DNA of 33,195 nucleotides. It comes from an uncultured Alphaproteobacteria bacterium (GTDB lineage: Bacteria > Pseudomonadota > Alphaproteobacteria > HIMB59). Position 1 is the stretch's first letter; each line of letters begins with the position of its first letter. Below the pieces are notes generated by a model that was not told the DNA's origin, made no database searches, and worked only from the letters and a program-made list of their open reading frames with translations. The DNA lies in the NCBI GenBank assembly GCA_902543855.1, contig CACBZW010000005.1, positions 1-33,195 of the forward strand, given 5' to 3'. Position numbers and translations under genes: made by a program. Positions 26,780 to 33,195 of the stretch are shown one piece after another.

Positions 26780-27126
26780 TTTTCAACCGTAAAATTACCC
26801 GACCCAACTTCTGGTTCACCAGAGGGCGTTTTAACAACACTTTTAAAATTATTTAAATTTGGTTTTTTTTCATCGAGCTTGTATGTCACCAAAATTTCAT
26901 CAGTAGATGTATCTCTTACACAATTAAACCATTTGCGACAACCATGTGTGTGTACCCAGCGCTCATAAAACAAACCTTTCGGATTTGCTCTTATAAAGAC
27001 ATATTCTCCCCACTCTCGATCACCAATTTCTTTTGATCCATCGGGTCTTTTTACATGCGCCTCTCCTCCATTTGAAAATTCCGATTGATCTCTCGGGCCA
27101 CAATAAGGGCAATTAATTATGAGCAT
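26776..27126 (-). CDS. soxD: Sarcosine oxidase delta subunit (zinc-binding)
   Basis: Small zinc-binding subunit of the sarcosine oxidase complex. The 116 aa contain CPYCGPRDQSEF with Cys6 and Cys9, and THGCRKWFNCVRDT, supplying the His and Cys that complete the zinc site in this family. YVFIRANPKGLFYERWVH is also typical. It is 5 bp after soxB and overlaps soxA by 4 bp. The C-terminus ends in a short non-conserved tail. Confidence 0.95.
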   Translation of the reverse strand: MLIINCPYCGPRDQSEFSNGGEAHVKRPDGSKEIGDREWGEYVFIRANPKGLFYERWVHTHGCRKWFNCVRDTSTDEILVTYKLDEKKPNLNNFKSVVKTPSGEPEVGSGNFTVEK

Positions 27127-27131
27127 ATTTA

Positions 27132-28382
27132 TTAATGTGCTACGGCTGCAGCACCGTGTTCGTCGACTAATCTTCCACTTGCAAATCTATCAAGATTAAA
27201 AGCACTATTAATTTGATGAGGTTCATTTTTTGCAATTGTATGTGCAAAAACATTTGCACTTCCAGGTGTAGCTTTAAAACCACCTGTGCCCCAGCCACAA
27301 TTAAAAAATAAACCCTCAATGTCACATTTACTAATAATAGGACTAGCATCTGGGCAGATGTCAACAATCCCACCCCATTGACGAAGCATTTTCATTTTCC
27401 CAAATACTGGATAAAGCTCGACCATAGCTCGAATAGTATCTTCAATAATGTTAAAACCACCTCTTTGAGTGAAAGAATTATAACTGTCGGTTCCTGCTCC
27501 AATAACTAATTCACCTTTATCAGATTGACTGACATAAGCATGAACTGCAGAGGACATTACCACTGTATCAATAATAGGTTTGATTGGTTCAGAAACAAGT
27601 GCCTGAAGTGGCTTACTTTGTAAAGGTAATCTGATACCTGCACTTTCTGCTAAAACACCAGTATGACCTGAAGCAACAACTCCAATTTTATTTGCCCTTA
27701 AAAAACCCTTGGAAGTTTCTACACCTTCTATTGTTCCATTTTTAGTCCTAATTTGATGTGCCTCACAATTTTGAATTATATCAACTCCCATCTCATCAGC
27801 ACGCATTGCAAAACCCCATGCTATTGCATCATGTCTTGCTACACCACCGCGAGGTTGGTAAGATGCACCTAGCACTGGATATCGAAGATTGTCAGTATTC
27901 ATTATAGGAACCTTTTTTTGAATTTCTTCTTTAGATAACCAAAATGAATCAATACCATTCAAATTATTTGCACTCACTCTTCTTTTTATTTCTTTTATAT
28001 CATGTTCGTTATGGGCTAAATTCATAACCCCTCTTTGACTAAACATTACGTTGTAATTTAATTCGCTTGATAGGTTTTCCCATAACTTCAAAGAGTGTTC
28101 GTACAAATGAGCACTATCATCCCATAAATAATTTGATCTAATGATAGTGGTATTTCTACCTGTGTTACCTCCACCAAGCCAACCTTTTTCTATTACGGCA
28201 ATATTTTTTAATCCATGTTCTTTTGCTAAGTAATATGCAGTTCCTAGTCCATGACCCCCACCACCAATTATTATGACATCATAAAACTCTCTAGGTTCGG
28301 GGCTTCTCCACATTTTTGGCCACTCTTTATGGCCAGATAGTGCATTTTTAGCTAGGCTAAATATTGAATATTTTTTCTTCAC
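27132..28382 (-). CDS. soxB: Sarcosine oxidase beta subunit (FAD/FMN)
   Basis: Catalytic subunit that oxidises sarcosine to glycine on FAD, with a covalent FMN passing electrons to oxygen. The 416 aa have the family N-terminus [17 protein letters not shown], the FAD loop [10 protein letters not shown] (41-50), [20 protein letters not shown], and [10 protein letters not shown] containing His184, the likely FMN attachment residue by comparison with the known enzymes. [14 protein letters not shown] near the C-terminus is the flavin-site closing motif. The start is GTG at 28382 without a clear Shine-Dalgarno; it matches the expected N-terminus well. A gap of 28 bp separates it from the 2OG oxygenase gene, so read-through from that transcript is likely. 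Confidence 0.97.
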   Translation of the reverse strand: MKKKYSIFSLAKNALSGHKEWPKMWRSPEPREFYDVIIIGGGGHGLGTAYYLAKEHGLKNIAVIEKGWLGGGNTGRNTTIIRSNYLWDDSAHLYEHSLKLWENLSSELNYNVMFSQRGVMNLAHNEHDIKEIKRRVSANNLNGIDSFWLSKEEIQKKVPIMNTDNLRYPVLGASYQPRGGVARHDAIAWGFAMRADEMGVDIIQNCEAHQIRTKNGTIEGVETSKGFLRANKIGVVASGHTGVLAESAGIRLPLQSKPLQALVSEPIKPIIDTVVMSSAVHAYVSQSDKGELVIGAGTDSYNSFTQRGGFNIIEDTIRAMVELYPVFGKMKMLRQWGGIVDICPDASPIISKCDIEGLFFNCGWGTGGFKATPGSANVFAHTIAKNEPHQINSAFNLDRFASGRLVDEHGAAAVAH

Positions 28383-28410
28383 ATCAGCAAATTAGCAAAA
28401 AATAAAATAA

Positions 28411-29241
28411 TCAGCTAGTTATTTTCAGGGGCGAATTGTCATTAATTTTTTTAAAAATTTTAGGGAACTTCCATTGCAAATCGCAGTCTACATTTGGGGC
28501 TTGAGCTGAACTATTTAAGTCGCTTTCACAAATAGTTCTAATTTCAAAGCTTATCCTTGTATTTTCAGACTTTTCTTTTGATGAGCTATGTAAGTGAGCA
28601 CCTGAAAAACATAAAATTTCTCCTGGTTTTATAGTTACCGGTATTTTCTTAATATTGCTGGGCAAGTCCTCTTTTAATTGTGGAGCAGAGGGATAAGAAA
28701 AATCGCCTTTTTTTCTATTTGCTAAATAAATGTTTAAGTCCCAAGTCGAAGTAGTATTCTTAACTGGAACATCAAAATAATCTGGATAAAAAATCATTGT
28801 ATTTTTTTCCTCTACACTGCTTACTGGTGCCCACCAATTAATTTGTTGATACAAATTTGTGCCCCAAGTATCACGATGAATATTTATTCTAGATGCTTCT
28901 CTATAAGGTAAGTTATTTTCTGCTGGTGCTACTCTTACCACAAATCGATCCCAAAAAGTTCCACCTTTATTATATCCAATTTCATATAAAAAGTTTGAAA
29001 ATAGTTTTCTGAAATCTTCATGGTTTTTTAATTTTGATACAATATCCTTACTTATATCCTCAGAATTTTTTAAATAGTGTATTTTTTCTATTTCACCATC
29101 ATAAATATTTTGTATTTTATTTTTAATTTGGGTTATTAAATCATTAGAAGTTTTTGATTTTTGAAATACAAAAACTTTTCCACTAAAAATATCTTTTTTA
29201 AATTGTTGAAGATTTGAAATTTTTTCTATTGGTATAAACAT
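28411..29241 (-). CDS. 2-oxoglutarate/Fe(II)-dependent oxygenase, substrate unknown
   Basis: A 276-aa protein with a double-stranded beta-helix oxygenase pattern: the iron-binding H122-x-D124 in NIHRDTWGTN, the distal His in GAHLHSS (probably His218), and an Arg for 2-oxoglutarate in NTRISFEIR (Arg229 or Arg235). QQINWWAPVSSVEEKNTMIFYPDYFDVPV resembles a group of uncharacterised 2OG oxygenases seen in marine bacteria and phages; this is from memory, not a search. No signal peptide. It starts directly after the phosphofructokinase stop (TGAATG) and lies 28 bp before soxB, linking the sugar-kinase and sarcosine genes. Possible roles are hydroxylation or oxidative demethylation of a small metabolite; there is no evidence choosing between them. 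Confidence 0.75.
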   Translation of the reverse strand: MFIPIEKISNLQQFKKDIFSGKVFVFQKSKTSNDLITQIKNKIQNIYDGEIEKIHYLKNSEDISKDIVSKLKNHEDFRKLFSNFLYEIGYNKGGTFWDRFVVRVAPAENNLPYREASRINIHRDTWGTNLYQQINWWAPVSSVEEKNTMIFYPDYFDVPVKNTTSTWDLNIYLANRKKGDFSYPSAPQLKEDLPSNIKKIPVTIKPGEILCFSGAHLHSSSKEKSENTRISFEIRTICESDLNSSAQAPNVDCDLQWKFPKIFKKINDNSPLKITS

Positions 29242-30324
29242 TCACTTTATATCACCAACATATACCCCAAGTGCTAAAGCAGTTTCAATTAGAGGATCGG
29301 ATCTATCTACAACTTTATAAGTAGATATTCCTTCGCTAATTGGAACATCAACAACTTTTCTATCTCTCCAGGCAACCATTCTTCCATATTTTCCTTTTGC
29401 TATTAAATCAACAGCATAAACTCCAAAAGCACTAGCTAAAATTCTATCACGTGGAGTAGGAGGCGCACCTCTTTGAACATGCCCCAAAGAAGTGACCCTA
29501 CACTCTATATCAGTACTTTTCATTATTTCCTCTGAAAGATAATTACCTATTCCACCTAATCTTTTTTGACCATCAGCGTATTCAACAGTATAACTTTTTC
29601 CGTTTTCTGTTTTTACTGCCTCTGCTACTACAATCAGCGAATGAACTATTCCTCTATTTTTCATTTCAGTGAGTTTATTGACAATTCCTTTGATAGAGTA
29701 ATCTAATTCAGGAATTAGGATTACATCTGCTCCACCTGCAATGCCAGCGTTAATAGCTATGTGTCCTGCGTCTCTACCCATTACTTCTAAAATCATCGTT
29801 CTTTGATGACTTGCAGCAGTTGTTTGTAAGTTATCTAGTGCTTGGGTAGCAACATTTACAGCTGTATTAAACCCTATGGAGCTCTCAGTGGCTCCCACAT
29901 CATTGTCAATTGTTTTAGGTATGGCTACAATATTTAAGTCACCTCTTTTTGCAATTTCAGTTAAAATCGACATGCTTCCATCTCCGCCTATAACAATTAG
30001 CCCATCAAGACCTAATTCTTTGTAACCATCAATAATGTCTTGGGATCTATCTTTGTATTTACCATCTGGCATGGGAAATTTAAAAGGATTACCTTTACTT
30101 GTTGTTCCCAAAAATGTCCCACCTTGTCTTAGAAGAGAACCGCTAAAAGTTTGATAGTCTAATGGAACATAAGCCACTGGTCTTTGCATTAAACCAACAG
30201 TGCCATCACGAATACCCATAACTTCCATCTGATATGTATTTTTAGCTCTGAAAAATATCGATCTAACTGCCGCGTTTAAACCACCACAGTCTCCACCACT
30301 AGTAAGAATTCCAATTTTTTTCAT
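29242..30324 (-). CDS. 6-phosphofructokinase (ATP or pyrophosphate type unresolved)
   Basis: Phosphorylates fructose 6-phosphate to fructose 1,6-bisphosphate, the committing step of Embden-Meyerhof glycolysis. The 360 aa show TSGGDCGGLNAAVR (phosphate loop), GGDGS (113-117), PKTIDND (136-142, with the catalytic Asp), MGRDAGH (182-188) and GHVQRGAPPTPRDR. GGDGS, with Gly where PPi enzymes have Asp, suggests ATP, while Lys in PKTIDND is the residue usual in PPi enzymes; this mixed pattern is known in the group III PFKs, whose donor varies. It directly abuts the ROK kinase upstream and the 2OG oxygenase downstream with no spacer. Pelagibacter ubique is reported to lack this gene, so it helps place the genome. 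Confidence 0.93.
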   Translation of the reverse strand: MKKIGILTSGGDCGGLNAAVRSIFFRAKNTYQMEVMGIRDGTVGLMQRPVAYVPLDYQTFSGSLLRQGGTFLGTTSKGNPFKFPMPDGKYKDRSQDIIDGYKELGLDGLIVIGGDGSMSILTEIAKRGDLNIVAIPKTIDNDVGATESSIGFNTAVNVATQALDNLQTTAASHQRTMILEVMGRDAGHIAINAGIAGGADVILIPELDYSIKGIVNKLTEMKNRGIVHSLIVVAEAVKTENGKSYTVEYADGQKRLGGIGNYLSEEIMKSTDIECRVTSLGHVQRGAPPTPRDRILASAFGVYAVDLIAKGKYGRMVAWRDRKVVDVPISEGISTYKVVDRSDPLIETALALGVYVGDIK

Positions 30325-31248
30325 TTAAAATTTATCTGAGTCCCACAACCACGCTGCCCCTCTAACACCGCTGGAGTCACCGTGAGTATTCCGTAAGATC
30401 TTATTTCTTATCTTATCACTAAATGTGTATTTAGGAAGTAATTTAGGTATATTATCATAAAGTCTACCAACGTTTGACATACCTCCACCAAAAACTATTA
30501 CATCAGGGTCAACGATACCTATCATTACAGATATTAATCTGGCAAAACGATCTTCATATAATTCAAATTCTTTTTTTGCTCTTTCATCTCCATTTGCTTC
30601 CAAAGCAACTATTTCTCTTGTTCTTAAACTGGTGCCATATTTCTCGTTAAATAATTTTGTAAAACCTATTCCTGATATAAATTGCTCAGCACATAAGGGT
30701 CTTTTGCAATTACCTACATTACATTGGACATCAGAATTAATTTCCTCCTCAGTAGGATAGGGTAATGGTTGATGTCCCCAATCTCCTGCAATTTGGTTAA
30801 CGCCCTCAATGACTTTCTTTTCATAAACAAATGATCCGCCAAAACCAGATCCAATAATTACACCCCAAACTGATTTATAATTTGCCCCAGAACCATCGAT
30901 AGCTTCAGATAATGCAAAACAGTTAGCATCATTCATGATTCGAATTTCTCTATTTAAACTTTTTTCTAAGTCTTTATGAAATGGTTTGTCATTAATCCAT
31001 ATACAATTAGCATTATTTACTAAGCCAGTTTCATATGAAGAAAATCCTGGTATGCAAACCCCTACAGAATTTTGTTGATCTGTAAATTTATCAAATTCTG
31101 AAACTAAAGATTTTACGGTATTTAAACCACTTTCGTAATTTTTTTCATAAGTAGATCTTTTTCTCAGAATTTCTTTACCATTTGAGTCTATTAAAATACC
31201 CTCAATTTTGGTACCACCGTAATCAATGCCTATTTTAAAATCACTCAT
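30325..31248 (-). CDS. ROK-family sugar kinase (fructokinase/glucokinase-like)
   Basis: Sugar kinase of 307 aa. The ATP-phosphate loop is DYGGTK (9-14); catalytic Asp107 is in MNDANCFALSEA; IGSGFGGSF is the second phosphate-binding turn. The ROK zinc site has His159 in GDWGHQPLP and Cys176, Cys181 and Cys186 in CNVGNCKRPLC, a Cys-x4-Cys-x4-Cys spacing in place of the common CxCGxxGC. WGHQPLP and FISGIGF resemble E. coli Mak (fructokinase). Being first in a unit with phosphofructokinase, fructose or glucose is a sensible substrate, but this is inference. Its stop directly abuts the phosphofructokinase ATG. The promoter should lie in the 91-bp divergent spacer. Confidence 0.9.
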   Translation of the reverse strand: MSDFKIGIDYGGTKIEGILIDSNGKEILRKRSTYEKNYESGLNTVKSLVSEFDKFTDQQNSVGVCIPGFSSYETGLVNNANCIWINDKPFHKDLEKSLNREIRIMNDANCFALSEAIDGSGANYKSVWGVIIGSGFGGSFVYEKKVIEGVNQIAGDWGHQPLPYPTEEEINSDVQCNVGNCKRPLCAEQFISGIGFTKLFNEKYGTSLRTREIVALEANGDERAKKEFELYEDRFARLISVMIGIVDPDVIVFGGGMSNVGRLYDNIPKLLPKYTFSDKIRNKILRNTHGDSSGVRGAAWLWDSDKF

Positions 31249-31273
31249 TTTTAAATAGATACCATAAGTTATA

Positions 31274-31308
31274 AAATATATGTATGAAATCTTTTAAATA
31301 TATGTATG
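31274..31308. repeat. Perfect 13-bp direct repeat in the divergent spacer (operator candidate)
   Basis: AAATATATGTATG occurs at 31274-31286 and again at 31296-31308, 22 bp apart start to start, about two helical turns, on the same DNA face. The pair sits mid-way in the 91-bp spacer between the ROK kinase and the Gfo/Idh gene. Low-complexity AT DNA makes chance repeats commoner, but each copy includes GTATG. A dimeric regulator site is inferred. Confidence 0.5.
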
Positions 31309-31339
31309 GATTGTAGTCAAATAGGTTTAAATTTTTTTT

Positions 31340-32347
31340 ATGAAAAAAAAAATTATTAATTGGGGCATATTAAGCACTGCTAAAATTGGTTGGGAGCACG
31401 TAATACCTGCAATAAAAAAATCTAAAAATAGTCAGGTTATAGCGCTCGCTAGTAGAAATTTATCCAGAGCAACGGCTTTAACAAAAAAATTTAAAATACC
31501 TAAAAGCTATGGTTCTTATAAAGAGTTATATGAAGATAAAGATGTAGATGTAATTTATAACCCTCTTCCTAACCACTTACATATAAAATCAAGTATTGAG
31601 GCCTGTAAAAATAAAAAAAATCTCCTATTAGAGAAACCATTATCTTTAAAATCAAAAGATATAGACCCATTAATAAAAATTGCCTCACAAAATAAAGTTA
31701 TTGTTAAAGAAGCATTTATGGTCAGGCATCATCCTCAATGGCGATGGGTTAAAGAATATATAAAATCAGGTAAGATCGGATTAATATCAAGTATATCAAC
31801 AGTGTTTTCATACAATAATAAAAATCCAAAAAATATCAGAAATATCAAAAACTTTGGTGGAGGGGCCATCTATGACATTGGATGTTATCCGACTGTCATA
31901 TCAAGATTTCTTTTAGATAAAGAACCAAAAAGAGTTATTGCAACTTCTAAAAATGATAAAAAATTTAAAACAGATATTTTATCATCCGCATTGTTAGATT
32001 TTGGAGATATTTTCTCAACCTTTACAGTTGCTACACAAAGCACATATTCACAACAAGTCGTAATTCTTGGCACAAAAAAAACAGTTGTTATTGAAAATCC
32101 TTTCAACGCAATTGCTAATAAACCAACTACAGTTGTTATCTACAATGGAAAATCAATCTATCGAAAAGACAATACAATAAAAGTATTTCCAGCGACTGAT
32201 CAATATGAACATCAAGTTACAAAATTTTCTAATGAGTTAATTTATAAAACTAAAATAGATTATGGATTATTAGATGCAAAAAAAAATATGAAAGTCTTAG
32301 ATGCAATTTTTATGTCTATTAAGAAAAAAAAGTGGATTAAAATTTAA
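31340..32347 (+). CDS. Gfo/Idh/MocA-family NAD(P)-dependent sugar dehydrogenase
   Basis: Oxidoreductase of 335 aa acting on a sugar, sugar acid or inositol-type substrate in the cytosol. The N-terminal Rossmann domain has WGILSTAKIGWEHVIPAI, then ALASRNLSRA, DVIYNPLPNHLH and the family signature LLEKPLSL (Lys99 of EKP is catalytic in relatives). The C-terminal domain has GGGAIYDIGCYP with Asp179 and Tyr183. The STAKIG form is typical of members near D-xylose 1-dehydrogenase and glucose-fructose oxidoreductase, but specificity is not readable. Divergent from the ROK kinase, with a shared control region likely. It ends 33 bp before the convergent aldo/keto reductase with no hairpin terminator seen. 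Confidence 0.88.
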   Translation: MKKKIINWGILSTAKIGWEHVIPAIKKSKNSQVIALASRNLSRATALTKKFKIPKSYGSYKELYEDKDVDVIYNPLPNHLHIKSSIEACKNKKNLLLEKPLSLKSKDIDPLIKIASQNKVIVKEAFMVRHHPQWRWVKEYIKSGKIGLISSISTVFSYNNKNPKNIRNIKNFGGGAIYDIGCYPTVISRFLLDKEPKRVIATSKNDKKFKTDILSSALLDFGDIFSTFTVATQSTYSQQVVILGTKKTVVIENPFNAIANKPTTVVIYNGKSIYRKDNTIKVFPATDQYEHQVTKFSNELIYKTKIDYGLLDAKKNMKVLDAIFMSIKKKKWIKI

Positions 32348-32380
32348 TTTATTAGTGAGATAATAAAAAATTTCAATTAA

Positions 32381-33195
32381 TCAATGGGCACTAGAAGGAG
32401 CCCATATATTTATATCACCCTCTTTTGCAGCTTTATTTATTTCTTTTATTTCTTTTTTTGAAAATTTTAAATTATCAAGTGTAGCTAAGTTTTCTTTAAG
32501 CTGTTTTACTGTTCTAGCCCCAATTAAAGCAGAGGTTATTGCACGATTATTTAATACCCATGCTATAGCCATTTGGGATAGAGATTGATTTCTTCTTTTT
32601 GCAATTTTATTGAGTTCATTAATAATTTTTGTATTTTTTTTCGTTATTAAATCTTTGCTGAAAGAGCTATTCTCATTAACCCTTGAAACTTTGGGAATTC
32701 CTTTTAAATATTTATTAGATAAAAAACCTTGGGCTAGTGGAGAAAAGGCGATACAACCAACCCCTTTTTTTATGAGAGTTTTTGTTAAATCTTTTTCAAT
32801 CCATCTATTAATTAATGAATAAGAAGGTTGATGAATTAATAATTTGATTCCTTTGCTCTTTAAAATTGAAATCATTTTATTTGTCTTGTTGGAGGAGTAA
32901 GAAGAGACACCAATATACAAGGCCTTACCAGCTTTATAGATACTTTCTAAAGCATCAGCTGTTTCCTCAAGAGGTGTATTTGGATCAAAACGATGAGAAT
33001 AAAATATATCTACATAATCCAGTTTCATCCTCTTTAAACTTTGATCGCAACTAGCAATTACATGTTTTTTTGAACCCCATTCACCATAGGGTCCATCCCA
33101 CATATCGTAACCTGCTTTAGACGATATAATTAACTCATCACGGTATTTTCCAAGATCACTTTTCATGACTTTTCCAAAATTAGACTCAGCACTGC
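32381..33195 (-). CDS. Aldo/keto reductase, YghZ (L-glyceraldehyde 3-phosphate reductase)-like, N-terminus beyond window
   Basis: NADPH-dependent (beta/alpha)8 aldo/keto reductase. The frame stays open to the window edge, reading SAESNFGKV before the track's Met at 33166, which matches the family sequence before DLGKYRDELIISSKAGYDMW, so that Met is internal and about 70-80 residues are missing. The catalytic Lys (SSKAGYDM) and His (IFYSHRFD) are visible; Asp and Tyr of the tetrad lie in the missing part. Family hallmarks include GPYGEWGSKKH, QSLKRMKLDYVDIFYSH and CIAFSPLAQGFL. The ending INIWAPSSAH differs from E. coli. YghZ detoxifies aldehydes such as methylglyoxal or reduces L-glyceraldehyde 3-phosphate; here it neighbours sugar-metabolism genes. 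Confidence 0.9.
   Translation of the reverse strand, partial: SAESNFGKVMKSDLGKYRDELIISSKAGYDMWDGPYGEWGSKKHVIASCDQSLKRMKLDYVDIFYSHRFDPNTPLEETADALESIYKAGKALYIGVSSYSSNKTNKMISILKSKGIKLLIHQPSYSLINRWIEKDLTKTLIKKGVGCIAFSPLAQGFLSNKYLKGIPKVSRVNENSSFSKDLITKKNTKIINELNKIAKRRNQSLSQMAIAWVLNNRAITSALIGARTVKQLKENLATLDNLKFSKKEIKEINKAAKEGDINIWAPSSAH

Noticed and set aside
1-33195. CRISPR array, transposase, integrase or phage genes
   Set aside because: No regularly spaced repeats, terminal inverted repeats or mobile-element proteins were seen on either strand.

Overview
The window is low-GC (about 30% by eye), very gene-dense DNA. Intergenic gaps are mostly 0-30 bp, the longest is about 95 bp, and many genes overlap by 1-11 bp. 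Gene content (gltDB, infC-rpmI-rplT-pheST-lepA, heterotetrameric sarcosine oxidase soxBDAG, dimethylglycine oxidase, a DmdA/GcvT relative) and the compact layout suggest a streamlined marine alphaproteobacterium of the SAR11-like kind (Pelagibacterales, HIMB59 or AEGEAN-169-like). A phosphofructokinase gene argues against a typical Candidatus Pelagibacter ubique strain, which is reported to lack one. The exact lineage cannot be fixed from this sequence alone.

Region 1 (1-4867, +): end of gltD, then complete gltB, i.e. NADPH glutamate synthase for ammonium assimilation. Region 2 (4864-8662): an alpha/beta hydrolase on the minus strand, head-to-head with three overlapping glycosyltransferases (GT4, GT9, GT4) that probably build LPS or another surface glycan. 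Region 3 (8680-15224, +): a translation block: IF-3, L35, L20, PheS, PheT, LepA and tRNA-Ser(GGA). Region 4 (15230-18369): a GT32-like sugar transferase starting 5 nt after the tRNA, then on the minus strand a second GT9 gene, rmuC and a small unknown protein.

Region 5 (18465-31248, all minus) is the metabolic core. Read in transcription order it holds a ROK sugar kinase, phosphofructokinase, a 2-oxoglutarate/Fe(II) oxygenase, soxB-soxD-soxA-soxG, dimethylglycine oxidase, a divergent MetF-like protein and a DmdA/GcvT-like folate enzyme, ending at a clear hairpin terminator. Dimethylglycine would be taken to sarcosine and then glycine, with the methyl carbons placed on tetrahydrofolate. The MetF-like and DmdA-like proteins look like partners for that folate carbon, and the DmdA-like enzyme may use a substrate other than DMSP. 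Region 6 (31340-33195): a Gfo/Idh/MocA dehydrogenase divergent from the sugar kinase across a 91-bp spacer with a perfect 13-bp direct repeat, and a truncated YghZ-type aldo/keto reductase.

The most interesting points are the atypical folate enzymes (MetF-like without the usual flavin-site Asp; DmdA-like without the DmdA Trp motif) beside a complete dimethylglycine-to-glycine path, the orphan 2OG oxygenase linking sugar and methylamine genes, a structured leader before rpmI, the non-AUG infC start, a nearly leaderless gene directly after a tRNA, and the direct-repeat operator candidate. No CRISPR, IS element, phage or att site was seen.
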